55,079 nucleotides of DNA from Caloramator fervidus (GCF_900108045.1 NZ_FNUK01000012.1:1-55079), one strand, 5' to 3'. Shown: positions 16,114 to 24,841, numbered from the stretch's first letter. Notes: a model not told the origin generated them from the letters alone. Numbers and translations: made by a program.

Positions 16114-16632
16114 ATGTTTAATAGATTAAAACCGGATTATTATGTGCCAAGCATTTATTCGATTGATTTTGATAAGTTAAAACAAAAGGGTATAAAATCT
16201 TTAATAATAGATATAGATAACACTTTAATGCCTTGGGGAGCTAAACAGGCTGATGATAACGTAAAGATTTTAATTGATAGTCTTTTTAAAAGAGGTTTTA
16301 AAATTTGTTTACTGTCTAATAGTTCAAAAAGAAGAATTAAAAAATTTATAGGTAATATTAAAATTGAGTATTATTCTGGAATAGGTATAAAACCTATGAA
16401 AAGGATGTTTAAAGGAGCTTTGAATATTTTAAATTCCTTACCAGGCGAGGTATGTTGTATTGGAGATCAGATTTTTACTGATATTTTAGGGGCAAAAAGG
16501 TGTGGAATAAGAACTATATTAGTTGATCCTATTTTTAAAAAGGAATTTATTGCTACTAGATATTTAAGAAGATTAGAAGATAAAATAAGAAAAAATCTAA
16601 ATTATTCAAAGGAGATAATGAAGTATGAATAA
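16114..16632 (+). CDS. YqeG family HAD phosphatase
   Basis: 172 residues from ATG 16114, behind GAGGTGAGG. HAD motif I is IIDIDNTLMPWG (nucleophile Asp and the Asp two residues on), motif II is LLSNSSKRR, a Lys lies in GIKPMKRM, and motif III is CIGDQIFTDILGA. YqeG proteins (HAD IIIA, also compared with mitochondrial PGP phosphatase GEP4) dephosphorylate phosphatidylglycerol-phosphate or a related substrate; that role is not proven here. It overlaps aroE by 8 bp, so the two are translated together. Confidence 0.9.
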   Translation: MFNRLKPDYYVPSIYSIDFDKLKQKGIKSLIIDIDNTLMPWGAKQADDNVKILIDSLFKRGFKICLLSNSSKRRIKKFIGNIKIEYYSGIGIKPMKRMFKGALNILNSLPGEVCCIGDQIFTDILGAKRCGIRTILVDPIFKKEFIATRYLRRLEDKIRKNLNYSKEIMKYE

Positions 16633-17431
16633 TATTTTTGGACTTTTAGGTAAAAAACTTTCCCATAGCAAATCTCCGGAGATTCATTTTGCTATTTTAA
16701 ATGAACTGAAAATAAAAGGTGGATATTATATTTTTGAAGTAGATGAAATAAATCTAAAAAAAGCTTTTGAAGCTTTTAAGGTTTTAAAGGTTAAGGGAAT
16801 TAATGTCACTATTCCATATAAGATAAAAGTAATGGAATTTTTAGATGATTTATCCTATGAAGCAAGGCTTATAGGTTCAGTCAATACGATAAAATTTAAA
16901 GATGGATATGCAATAGGATATAACACAGACTATTATGGTTTTAAATATTCTCTTGAAAGGTATGGAATAGAGGGAAAAAATAAAACTGTTTGTGTTTTAG
17001 GCTCTGGAGGTGCTGCAAGGTCTGTTATTCAAGTTTTTAAGGATTTAAATGCAAGGGAGATTGTTGTTGTAACAAGACAAAAAAATGGAAAAGTTATTGA
17101 TGGCGTAAAGGTTATAGATTATGAGGATGTTTCTAGTTTTAAAGGAGCTGATATTTTAGTTAATTGTACTCCTTTAGGTATGTATCCAGATGTTAATTTT
17201 TCACCCTTAGATAAAAAAGATATAATTAAATTTGAAAAGGTATTCGATTTAATCTATAATCCTAGCGAGACTCTTTTAATGAAGTATGCCAAGGAATTTA
17301 ATATTCCTTGTTATAATGGATTTTATATGTTACTTTTACAAGCTATTAAATCTCAAGAAATTTGGAATGAAATTTATATAAGTGATGAATTTGTAGATCG
17401 CATAATTAAAAATGTTAACATATATGTTTAA
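16625..17431 (+). CDS. aroE: Shikimate dehydrogenase
   Basis: 268 residues, standard length. Substrate motifs LSHSKSPEIH (about 12-21), NVTIPYK (catalytic Lys, about 60-66) and NTDYYGF are all present, with the nucleotide-binding GSGGAARSV and the C-terminal GFYMLLLQAIKSQEIW. It reduces 3-dehydroshikimate to shikimate with NADPH. aroK and aroQ lie 6-7 kb downstream, separated by the pilus operon. The ATG at 16625 overlaps the end of the YqeG gene. Confidence 0.97.
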   Translation: MNNIFGLLGKKLSHSKSPEIHFAILNELKIKGGYYIFEVDEINLKKAFEAFKVLKVKGINVTIPYKIKVMEFLDDLSYEARLIGSVNTIKFKDGYAIGYNTDYYGFKYSLERYGIEGKNKTVCVLGSGGAARSVIQVFKDLNAREIVVVTRQKNGKVIDGVKVIDYEDVSSFKGADILVNCTPLGMYPDVNFSPLDKKDIIKFEKVFDLIYNPSETLLMKYAKEFNIPCYNGFYMLLLQAIKSQEIWNEIYISDEFVDRIIKNVNIYV

Positions 17432-17442
17432 AACTACAAAAA

Positions 17443-17478
17443 ACCTGTAAAAATTATTAATGAAAAATTTTTACAGGT
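17443..17478 (+). promoter_or_regulatory. Hairpin covering the pilB ribosome-binding site
   Basis: A perfect 13-bp inverted repeat ACCTGTAAAAATT/AATTTTTACAGGT (17443-17455 with 17466-17478) with a 10-nt loop sits between aroE and pilB. Its 3' arm contains the pilB AGGT Shine-Dalgarno. No T tract follows. It may sequester the start of pilB or be an operator; the pairing is seen, the role is inferred. Confidence 0.6.
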
Positions 17479-17485
17479 GGTATGT

Positions 17486-18856
17486 ATGGAATTTCAATTT
17501 GGATATGATGATTTTATTAGTTTAGATTTATTTTATTTTGATTCAACAAATCATGATTTTATAAAGAATAATATTTATCCTATTTATGAAAATAGCCAAA
17601 GAATTATTTTAGGCATAAATGAGAATTCTAATCTAGATTTTTTAAGGAACATAGAAAGCAATTTAGAAAAGGAGATAATAAAGTTAAAGGTTAAGAATAA
17701 ATATAACCGTTTAGATCTTTCTTCAGCCTCCAACCTTTTAAATTGGATTATTGAATATGCTACAAAGCTTGAAGCTAGCGATATTCATATAGAACCTTTT
17801 GAAAAATATGTTAGAATAAGATACAGAATAGATGGAGAGTTAAGTGAAATTATAAGGATATCTTATGATGCTTATAATTTGATAATTAATAGAATAAAAC
17901 TTTTAGCAAATATGGATATTGCAGAGAAGAGATTGCCCCTTGATGGTAAAATAATTTGGGAAATAGAAGGAATTAAATATGACCTTAGAATTTCTACTGT
18001 TCCAACTTACTATGCAGAAAAGATGGTTATTAGAATTTTGTATAGAAATAATGCTTTTATTGAAAAAAATGAGATTGGAATGTTAAAGGAACATTTAGAA
18101 ATTTTAAATAGGGCCTTAAAAAGAAAAAGAGGTGTGATACTAATCACGGGTCCTACAGGAAGTGGAAAGTCTACAACGCTTTATTCTATATTAACAATGT
18201 TAAATAAAGAAAGTTTAAATATTTTAACTATTGAAGATCCTGTTGAATATATAATAGAAGGGATTAACCAGATAAATGTTAATTATAAGGTAGATTTAAA
18301 TTTTTCAAATGGACTTAGGGCTATTTTAAGACAAGATCCTGATGTTATAATGATTGGAGAGATAAGAGATAAAGAAACAGCAGAGATAGCTATAAGAGCT
18401 GGAGTTACGGGACATTTAGTTTTATCAACATTTCATACTAACGATTGTTTTTCAACAATAACTAGACTTTTAGATATGGGAATTGAACCATTTTTAATTG
18501 GAGCGTCATTAAATTTAATAATATCTCAAAGATTAGTAAGAACTATTTGTCCGTATTGTAAAGAAAAATATTATCCATCAGAATTTGAAAAAAGTTTTCT
18601 TGAAATAGATGATGGTATTTTTAAAGGCAAAGGCTGTAGCAGGTGTAATTATACTGGCTATAAGGGAAGGACAGGTATTTTTGAAGTTTTAGAGATAAAT
18701 GAAAAACATAGAGAAATTATTATGAAGGACTTTAATGAAGATAGAATTAGAAAATTAAATGATTTTAAAACTTTAAAGGAACATTGTAGGATATTAGTTA
18801 AAAAAGGTGTTACAACCTTTGAAGAATATATGAAAGTATCATATCTATTTATGTAA
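17486..18856 (+). CDS. pilB: Type IV pilus assembly ATPase PilB (GspE family)
   Basis: 457 residues from ATG 17486 (GTG 17477 is an alternative, but lies in the ribosome-binding site). The N2 domain has ASDIHIEP and RIRYRIDG, the Walker A is GPTGSGKST, the Asp/Walker B region is QDPDVIMIGEIRDKETAEIA, the His box is TGHLVLSTFHTND, and a zinc tetra-Cys site is CPYC...CSRC. It powers pilin polymerisation at the inner face of the membrane. At under 460 residues it lacks most of the N-terminal domain seen in longer PilB proteins and resembles ComGA/PulE in size. First gene of the pilus operon. Confidence 0.93.
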   Translation: MEFQFGYDDFISLDLFYFDSTNHDFIKNNIYPIYENSQRIILGINENSNLDFLRNIESNLEKEIIKLKVKNKYNRLDLSSASNLLNWIIEYATKLEASDIHIEPFEKYVRIRYRIDGELSEIIRISYDAYNLIINRIKLLANMDIAEKRLPLDGKIIWEIEGIKYDLRISTVPTYYAEKMVIRILYRNNAFIEKNEIGMLKEHLEILNRALKRKRGVILITGPTGSGKSTTLYSILTMLNKESLNILTIEDPVEYIIEGINQINVNYKVDLNFSNGLRAILRQDPDVIMIGEIRDKETAEIAIRAGVTGHLVLSTFHTNDCFSTITRLLDMGIEPFLIGASLNLIISQRLVRTICPYCKEKYYPSEFEKSFLEIDDGIFKGKGCSRCNYTGYKGRTGIFEVLEINEKHREIIMKDFNEDRIRKLNDFKTLKEHCRILVKKGVTTFEEYMKVSYLFM

Positions 18857-18869
18857 GGGGGAATGAATT

Positions 18870-19928
18870 TTGTTCAATTTTGATGATTTACTAAAAAAAG
18901 CAGTTGAACTTGAAGCATCGGATATACATTTAACTGTTGGTATCCCTCCTACATTTAGAATAAATGGGAAGCTTCAGCAAATAGGAGATAAAAAGTTAAC
19001 ATCAGATGATACAAGGATGTTTGTAGAACATGTTTTAAATGAATCTCAATATGAATTATATAATGAAAAAGGAGAAATAGATTTATCTTATTCTTTACAA
19101 GGAATTGGAAGATTTAGAATAAACATCTTTAAACAAAGAGGAAGTGATGCATTAGCTATTAGAAATGTTCCTCTACAAGTTCCTACTTTGGAAAAACTTG
19201 ATATGCCTAAAGTTATAAAGGAACTTTGTACAAAGACAAGAGGACTTATTTTAGTTACAGGTCCTGCAGGAAGTGGAAAATCTACTACATTAGCTGCAAT
19301 GATAAATGAAATAAATAATTTAAGAAATTGCCATATTATTACTCTTGAAGATCCTATTGAATATTTACATAAACATAAAAAAAGTATAGTAAATCAAAGA
19401 GAGGTAGGATATGATACAAAATCCTATGCTAGTGCTTTAAAAGCAGCGTTAAGGGAGGATCCAGATGTTATTTTGGTAGGAGAGATGAGAGATTTAGAAA
19501 CTATATCTATTGCTTTAACTGCAGCAGAGACAGGACATCTTGTTCTTTCAACTTTACATACAATTGGTGCTTCAAAGACCATAGATAGGATTGTAGATGT
19601 GTTTCCGCCTCATCAACAACAGCAGATAAAGATACAATTAGCTTCAGTGTTAGAAGGAATTATTTCTCAGCAGCTTATTCCTCGTTCAGATGGAGTAGGA
19701 AGAGTATGTGCTATGGAAATTATGATAACCACTCCAGCTGTTAGAAACTTAATAAGAGAAGGAAAAACTCATCAAATCGATTCAATTATTCAAACAGGTG
19801 GAAAATATGGTATGAAAACCATGGATACATCTTTAGTTGAGTTATATAAAAAAGGATTAATAACGCAAGAAGATGCTTTAGCTTTTGCTGTAGATAAGGA
19901 TATAATGGAGAGACTTATGAGACTTTAA
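18870..19928 (+). CDS. pilT: Twitching motility/retraction ATPase PilT
   Basis: 352 residues from TTG 18870, behind AAGGGGGA; an ATG at 18863 is out of frame. It starts with the PilT-type ASDIHLTVGIPPTFRINGKL and carries Walker A GPAGSGKST, EDPIEYLHKHKKSIVNQREVG, Walker B DVILVGEMRDLET and the His box TGHLVLSTLHTIGASKTIDRIVDVFP. PilT depolymerises pilin and retracts the fibre. Its presence points to a true type IV pilus rather than only a ComG-like competence pseudopilus. It starts 13 bp after pilB. Confidence 0.94.
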   Translation: MFNFDDLLKKAVELEASDIHLTVGIPPTFRINGKLQQIGDKKLTSDDTRMFVEHVLNESQYELYNEKGEIDLSYSLQGIGRFRINIFKQRGSDALAIRNVPLQVPTLEKLDMPKVIKELCTKTRGLILVTGPAGSGKSTTLAAMINEINNLRNCHIITLEDPIEYLHKHKKSIVNQREVGYDTKSYASALKAALREDPDVILVGEMRDLETISIALTAAETGHLVLSTLHTIGASKTIDRIVDVFPPHQQQQIKIQLASVLEGIISQQLIPRSDGVGRVCAMEIMITTPAVRNLIREGKTHQIDSIIQTGGKYGMKTMDTSLVELYKKGLITQEDALAFAVDKDIMERLMRL

Positions 19929-19941
19929 AGAGGTGTTTGAT

Positions 19942-21036
19942 ATGCTGCCCCTTAAGATTGATTTAAATAAAAGAATCCTTAAGGGGGGTTCTGTTAGTTT
20001 ATATAGATTAAATAAAAAAGAAATTGCAAAGTTTTTTAGTTATATATATTTTATTACTTCTTCAGGTATAAATTTTATAAAGGGTGTAAATATATTAAAG
20101 GACATGACTAATAATAAAAAATTAAATGTATTTATAAATGAATTGTTTGATCTAGTAGCCGCAGGAAATAGTTTTAGTGATTCAATAGAACGAGTAGGAA
20201 TTTTTCCAAGTTTAGCTGTTGCTCTTATAAGAGTTGGAGAAAAAAGCGGTAGGCTTGAAGATGTTTTTTTAGAGCTTTCTAATTATTATGAAAATGAATA
20301 TGAATTTGAAAGAAAGATAATGCGTTCATTATATTATCCGCTTTTTTTAACATCAACAGCATTAATTTCTATATTGTTAATTACAAATTATATAATACCT
20401 AAAATAATAAGGCTACTTAAGGAATTTAACATAACTCAAATTCCTAAATTAACATTGTTTATTCTTGATTTTTCTAAATGCTTTAGTAAACTAATTTTGT
20501 TTTTTTCCTTCTTGTTTTTTATTTTAGTTTTTATGTATAAATTTTCTAAAAATGGTATTAAGAGAAAAATAGACTTTATATTACTTTATATTCCGATATA
20601 CAAAAGTTTAAAGATGGATATTTTAATGTCGAGATTAGGAAAGTGTTTACATCTTATGATAATAAGTGGAGTTCCTATTGTAGAGTGTTTAAATTTAGCA
20701 GCTTCCTTAATAGACAACGTTATAGTTTATGAAGAATATATGAATGCTTTAAATGAAATAATGTTAGGTAAGGGAATTTCTGAAGCTTTTAGAAAAAGAA
20801 AAATATTTCCTAATTATTTTGTTGAGTTTATTTCTATAGGCGAGGAGACTGGAGAATTAGATGATGCTTTAATTAAAATATCGGATTTTTTAAACAAGGA
20901 GGTAACAATAAGGCTTAATTCTTTAATAACTTTAATAGAACCCTTTATAATAATTATTATTTCATTATTTGTTTTTATAACTATGCTTTCGATTTTGTTT
21001 CCTATATTTCAAATTTATGAAAAGATAGGTTTGTAA
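19942..21036 (+). CDS. pilC: Type IV pilus inner-membrane platform protein PilC (GspF family)
   Basis: 364 residues. ATG 19942 follows AAGAGGTG. Two GspF repeats are visible: FFSYIYFITSSGINFIKGVNILKDM and a second starting RLGKCLHLMIISGVPIVECLNLAAS, each with membrane segments (about 137-160, 185-205 and 335-360) and the VGEKSGRLEDVF / IGEETGELDDAL signature. It couples the PilB/PilT motors to the fibre base. A 9-bp inverted repeat (CCCCTTAAG at 19948-19956 with CTTAAGGGG at 19978-19986) lies in the first codons. Confidence 0.92.
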   Translation: MLPLKIDLNKRILKGGSVSLYRLNKKEIAKFFSYIYFITSSGINFIKGVNILKDMTNNKKLNVFINELFDLVAAGNSFSDSIERVGIFPSLAVALIRVGEKSGRLEDVFLELSNYYENEYEFERKIMRSLYYPLFLTSTALISILLITNYIIPKIIRLLKEFNITQIPKLTLFILDFSKCFSKLILFFSFLFFILVFMYKFSKNGIKRKIDFILLYIPIYKSLKMDILMSRLGKCLHLMIISGVPIVECLNLAASLIDNVIVYEEYMNALNEIMLGKGISEAFRKRKIFPNYFVEFISIGEETGELDDALIKISDFLNKEVTIRLNSLITLIEPFIIIIISLFVFITMLSILFPIFQIYEKIGL

Positions 21037-21050
21037 TCTGGGGGGAATTT

Positions 21051-21788
21051 ATGCCTGTATTAGTTTTTATACTTGGACTTATTATTGGAAGCTTTCTAAA
21101 TGTTTGTATATATAGAATACCTAAAGAAGAATCAATTATTTTTTCAAGATCTTATTGCCCATACTGTAAGCAGAAAATAAAATGGAGGGATTTAATACCT
21201 ATATTAAGTTATATATTTTTAAAGGGGAGGTGTAGATTTTGTAAAAATAAAATATCTTTGATTTATCCTTGTGTTGAAATTTTAAATGCAACTTTGTATT
21301 TATTGCTTTATCTTAAATATGATTTTACAATATTGTTTTTAAAATATGCTGTATTATCTTCCCTTGCTATAGTAATAGGTTTTATAGATTATTATACTAC
21401 TGATATATATACTAATACTATCATATTTGGAATAGCAACAGGAGTAATTTTTATATTGCTTGAATATTTTTTAAAAGTAAAAATTATTACTTATTTTTTA
21501 GGAGCATTGATGGGAGGAGGAATAATATCTGTCATCATATTTTTAACAAATGGAATGGGCTGGGGAGATGCTGAGTTTTTATTTGTTATAGGATTATTTT
21601 TAGGATTTGGACTTACTTTGATTACTTTAATTTTATCTTTTATAATAGGTGGTATTTTTGGAATTTTTCTTGTTGTATTAAAGTTTAAATCACATAAAGA
21701 TTATATTCCGTTTGCACCTTTTATTTCTATAGCTTCTATAATAGCAATTTTTTTTGGAGATTGTATTACTAAATTCTTATGGGGGTGA
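21051..21788 (+). CDS. pilD: Prepilin peptidase/N-methyltransferase PilD
   Basis: 245 residues, polytopic. The N-terminal half begins GLIIGSFLNVCIYRIP and has the methyltransferase zinc motif CPYC...CRFC. The peptidase aspartates lie in GFIDYYTTDIY and GMGWGDAEFLFVIG, the GxGD-type A24 site. It cleaves prepilin leaders after Gly and methylates the new N-terminus. The ATG at 21051 follows TGGGGGG. It is the enzyme for the four pilin-like products encoded immediately downstream. Confidence 0.95.
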   Translation: MPVLVFILGLIIGSFLNVCIYRIPKEESIIFSRSYCPYCKQKIKWRDLIPILSYIFLKGRCRFCKNKISLIYPCVEILNATLYLLLYLKYDFTILFLKYAVLSSLAIVIGFIDYYTTDIYTNTIIFGIATGVIFILLEYFLKVKIITYFLGALMGGGIISVIIFLTNGMGWGDAEFLFVIGLFLGFGLTLITLILSFIIGGIFGIFLVVLKFKSHKDYIPFAPFISIASIIAIFFGDCITKFLWG

Positions 21789-21790
21789 TT

Positions 21791-22246
21791 ATGAAAAGAG
21801 GGCATGTTCTTTTAGAAATTATAATTGGATTTTGTATAGTTTTTATAATTTTTAGTTTTCTGTATGTAAGTCCTTCTGCTTTTTATAATAACTTATGTTT
21901 GGAATTTGTAGCAAAAGGTCTTGTAAGCGATTTAAAGTGGAGCAAATTAAATGCATATTCTAAGGGGGCTGATGTTTGTTTTTACTTTATAAAAGATAAC
22001 CAATCTTCCGATTACGTTGGTTACTCCATATCTCAAAATTTAAAAACTTTAAAAAAAGTTATGTTTCCTAAAAATATAGTCGTGTCAAGAAGCTTAAGTA
22101 CGTTCTCATCTTCAGGTATTTTGACTTTTAATCCTAATGGAAGTGTTTCGCCTTATGCTTGTTCCATAGTTGTTTTAAATAAAAGCAGTGGAAAAAACAA
22201 AAAAATTACTTTAACTATAGGTTTTACAAGAATAACAGAAAAGTAG
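21791..22246 (+). CDS. Pilin-like protein with type III signal (GspH/FimT-like)
   Basis: 151 residues from ATG 21791, directly behind GGGGGTG (another ATG at 21779 overlaps pilD). The leader is MKRG, then HVLLEIIIGFCIVFIIFSF: cleavage after Gly4 would leave Glu at mature position 5, as in pilins, with an unusual His at position 1. The rest is a beta-rich soluble domain with few landmarks and two Cys. It may be the major or a minor pilin; the size fits either. Confidence 0.8.
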   Translation: MKRGHVLLEIIIGFCIVFIIFSFLYVSPSAFYNNLCLEFVAKGLVSDLKWSKLNAYSKGADVCFYFIKDNQSSDYVGYSISQNLKTLKKVMFPKNIVVSRSLSTFSSSGILTFNPNGSVSPYACSIVVLNKSSGKNKKITLTIGFTRITEK

Positions 22247-22254
22247 TGATTGTA

Positions 22255-22671
22255 ATGAAAAAAGGATTTATTCTTATTAACACTTTGTTGGTTTTTTCTT
22301 TATTTAGCATGATTATTATTTTGATTTTTGATGTTAATACAAATGTTTTAAATAAAGTTCAGCGTAGTAATGATTTAGAATATGAACTTTATGTTTGCAG
22401 AAGTATAATAGAGTTTTTTAAGGCTGAGAATAGAACGATGGATAACATAGAAGTAGAAATTGATTTCGATGATTTTTCTGAAGTTAAACAAGAAATATTG
22501 AAAAGAGGTTTTTATGAATACATAATACTTATGGATAAAAAAGTTGAACATAAAAAGTATAAAGTTATTATGAAGTTTTATATAAAAAATGAATTTAATA
22601 TTATAAAAGTTAGATGTATGAATCAAAAAGGAGGTATAGAACTTATTTTTGCAAAACCTTATGAGATTTAG
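22255..22671 (+). CDS. Minor pilin-like protein lacking Glu5
   Basis: 138 residues from ATG 22255. The short leader MKKG is followed by FILINTLLVFSLFSMIIILIF, a type III prepilin signal with Phe at mature position 1 but Asn instead of Glu at position 5. The remaining 110 residues are charged and alpha/beta (SIIEFFKAENR...). Lack of Glu5 is known for GspK-type tip pilins. It begins 9 bases after the previous stop and overlaps the next gene by 23 bp. Family assignment rests on the signal and operon position only. Confidence 0.72.
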   Translation: MKKGFILINTLLVFSLFSMIIILIFDVNTNVLNKVQRSNDLEYELYVCRSIIEFFKAENRTMDNIEVEIDFDDFSEVKQEILKRGFYEYIILMDKKVEHKKYKVIMKFYIKNEFNIIKVRCMNQKGGIELIFAKPYEI

Positions 22672-23062
22672 ACATAAAGGGTATGTTTTGATGGAAGTCT
22701 TTGTTTGGATGTTTCTTATATCTGTGATGTTTATTTGTTTTTTTGATATGCTTATATTTAATAGTAAGTTTTATTTTAATATTATTGATTCTATGGATTC
22801 AAGAATAAACACACAAATTGCAATGGAATTTTTAATTGATAAAATAACTAATTCAAAAAATATAAGTTTTCAAAATGGAATTTTATATGTTGATGGTAAA
22901 AAGATTTATTTAAATAAAGATGTTTTGATATATGAATATGGTTCTACTCCTGTTGTTGACAAGATAAAAAATTTTACTGTTTTAGATTTAGGAAATGGTC
23001 TTTATGAAATAAGTGTTGAATCTAAACATGATTTTAAAAAGATTATAATTCAAAAGCGGTGA
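22649..23062 (+). CDS. Minor pilin-like protein (GspJ/PilW-like position)
   Basis: 137 residues. TTG 22649 is chosen because it lies about 14 bases after AAGGAGG (22628-22634); an ATG at 22661 has no site. The leader MQNLMRFRHKG precedes YVLMEVFVWMFLISVMFICFF: cleavage after Gly11 leaves Glu at mature position 5. The body contains DSRINTQIAMEFLIDKI and a beta-rich C-terminus, like PilW/GspJ minor pilins. It overlaps the preceding pilin gene. Confidence 0.72.
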   Translation: MQNLMRFRHKGYVLMEVFVWMFLISVMFICFFDMLIFNSKFYFNIIDSMDSRINTQIAMEFLIDKITNSKNISFQNGILYVDGKKIYLNKDVLIYEYGSTPVVDKIKNFTVLDLGNGLYEISVESKHDFKKIIIQKR

Positions 23063-23066
23063 TTAT

Positions 23067-23456
23067 ATGAAAAAAGGATTTATAGAGATAAGTTTTTTGG
23101 TCTTTCTTTTTGTCTTGATATTTTTTAGTTTATTTTTATTAGATATTGCTTTAAATAATTTATCTATACCTTTAATTTTAAAAAATAAAGTTCAATCTAG
23201 ATATTATGCTGAAACGGGTATGAATTATGCAATTTATAAAATAAAAAACAAATTGATAAATGGCAATTCACAATTTTATGTTATATTTAAAGATGATGAT
23301 GTATTTATTTATGATAAGCCATTAGGCAAAAGCTATGCTTTCGTTAAGATAAGTTGTACTATTGGAATAGGGTATAAAATATTTAATATATCATCAAAGA
23401 GTTATTATTTTGATTATTGTAGCTTTATTAATGATCAAATTACAGTTAATGAATAG
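23067..23456 (+). CDS. Minor pilin-like protein (PilX/GspK-like)
   Basis: 129 residues from ATG 23067. The leader MKKG is followed by FIEISFLVFLFVLIFFSLFLLDIAL; mature position 5 is Ser, not Glu, though a Glu sits at position 3. After the helix comes SRYYAETGMNYAIYKIKNKL, the YAETGxNYA-type phrase common in PilX/GspK-like proteins. It ends the pilus operon 10 bp before the start of aroK, so the shikimate genes are probably read from the same transcript. Confidence 0.75.
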   Translation: MKKGFIEISFLVFLFVLIFFSLFLLDIALNNLSIPLILKNKVQSRYYAETGMNYAIYKIKNKLINGNSQFYVIFKDDDVFIYDKPLGKSYAFVKISCTIGIGYKIFNISSKSYYFDYCSFINDQITVNE

Positions 23457-23466
23457 GGGTGAGGCT

Positions 23467-23970
23467 GTGATAAAAAATTTTTCTTTAATTGGAATGCCAG
23501 GATGCGGAAAAACCACTATAGGTAAAATTTTGTCACAAAAATTAGGTATGGATTTTATAGATTTAGATGAATTCATACAGCTTAAAATAGGCTTAAGCAT
23601 AAGTAACATATTTGATATTTATGGTGAAAAATTTTTTAGAAATATAGAGTCAGAATGTTTAAAAGAAGTTTTAGAAAAAGAAGGACAAATTATTGCTACA
23701 GGTGGCGGAATAGTGACGGTTGAGAAGAATATAGAGATTTTAAGGAATAGATCTATAGTATTTTATATAAAAAGAAACATAGAAGATATTTTAAAGAATG
23801 TAGATCTTGAAAATAGACCTCTTCTTAGGGATAATAAAAATAAGATATATGAGCTTTACAATCAAAGATATAAACTATATGAAAAATGTGCTCATTATGT
23901 TGTAGATAATAAATTAATAGATGAAGTTGTAAAGTCTATTATAAATATTATAAAAAATCAGGAGGTTTAA
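23467..23970 (+). CDS. aroK: Shikimate kinase
   Basis: 167 residues from GTG 23467, with AGGGGTGAGG just upstream; longer in-frame starts would overlap the last pilin gene. Walker A GMPGCGKTT (residues 9-17), the shikimate-binding FIDLDEFI, IFDIYGEKFFRNIESE, ATGGGIVT and the lid ENRPLLR are all present. It phosphorylates shikimate at O3. It lies between the pilus genes and aroQ. Confidence 0.95.
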   Translation: MIKNFSLIGMPGCGKTTIGKILSQKLGMDFIDLDEFIQLKIGLSISNIFDIYGEKFFRNIESECLKEVLEKEGQIIATGGGIVTVEKNIEILRNRSIVFYIKRNIEDILKNVDLENRPLLRDNKNKIYELYNQRYKLYEKCAHYVVDNKLIDEVVKSIINIIKNQEV

Positions 23971-23971
23971 A

Positions 23972-24841
23972 ATGACAGTAAAATTTGGACCATCTGGTAT
24001 ATCTAAAGCGTTTTATGAAGAAGGATATAAGTCATCTGTTGATTACCCTATGTGGTTAAATAGAATGGGACTTGAGCTTTATGAATATTCCTTTGGTAGA
24101 GGAATAACTTTAAGTGAAAAGACTGCAGAGAAAATAGGTGATAATGCTAAAAAGTATCAAGTACAAATGTCTGTTCATGCTCCATATTTTATAAATTTTG
24201 CTAGTGATGAAGATGAAAAAATAAAAAAATCAATTGAATATTTAAGAAAAAGCTCTTATTTTGCAAATATAATGGGAGCTGATAGAGTAGTTTTTCACCC
24301 TGGCTCCTGTGCAAAAATGGATAGAAAAAAAGCTTTTGAAAATTGTAAAAAAGGTATAAGTAGAGCAATAGATGAACTTATAAAGGATGGACTTTATCCT
24401 AAGATAAAGATATGTCCGGAAACTATGGGAAAACAAAATCAACTTGGAACTCTAGATGAAATAATTGAAATTTGTGGCATTGATGAAAATCTTATCCCTA
24501 CTATAGATTTTGGTCATATACATGCTTTAGGTAGAGGAGCTTTAAATAGCATTGAGGATTTTAAGGTAATAATAGATAAATTAGAAGATTCTTTAGGTAA
24601 GGAAAAGATTAAAGATTTGCATTGCCACTTTAGTAGGATAGAATATACAAGTGCAGGGGAAAAAAAGCATTGGACAATAGATGATTTAGATTATGGCCCA
24701 GAATTCTCAGATCTTGCAAAAGTGTTAGTTGAGAAAAATTTATCCTTTAGAATAATATGTGAATCAAGAGAACATATGGCGGAAGATGCTTTAAAATTAA
24801 AAAATATTTATATTGAAATGCTTAAAAAATATAATGGTTAA
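23972..24841 (+). CDS. Endonuclease IV-like TIM-barrel protein
   Basis: 289 residues from ATG 23972, behind GGAGG. Metal-ligand motifs of the Nfo family can be read: MSVHAPYFINFAS, VVFHPGSC, ICPETMGK, TIDFGHIHA and LHCHFSRIEYT, with a late ICESRE. Classical endonuclease IV cuts 5' to abasic sites using three zinc ions. The strand motifs fit, but the sequence departs from E. coli Nfo in several places, so an AP endonuclease role is likely but not certain. It sits between aroK and aroQ, a combination also seen in other clostridia. Confidence 0.85.
   Translation: MTVKFGPSGISKAFYEEGYKSSVDYPMWLNRMGLELYEYSFGRGITLSEKTAEKIGDNAKKYQVQMSVHAPYFINFASDEDEKIKKSIEYLRKSSYFANIMGADRVVFHPGSCAKMDRKKAFENCKKGISRAIDELIKDGLYPKIKICPETMGKQNQLGTLDEIIEICGIDENLIPTIDFGHIHALGRGALNSIEDFKVIIDKLEDSLGKEKIKDLHCHFSRIEYTSAGEKKHWTIDDLDYGPEFSDLAKVLVEKNLSFRIICESREHMAEDALKLKNIYIEMLKKYNG

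Noticed and set aside
17486-23456. ComG competence operon rather than type IV pilus
   Set aside because: A PilT retraction ATPase is present and no ComGC-type protein was recognised; a DNA-uptake role remains possible for this pilus.
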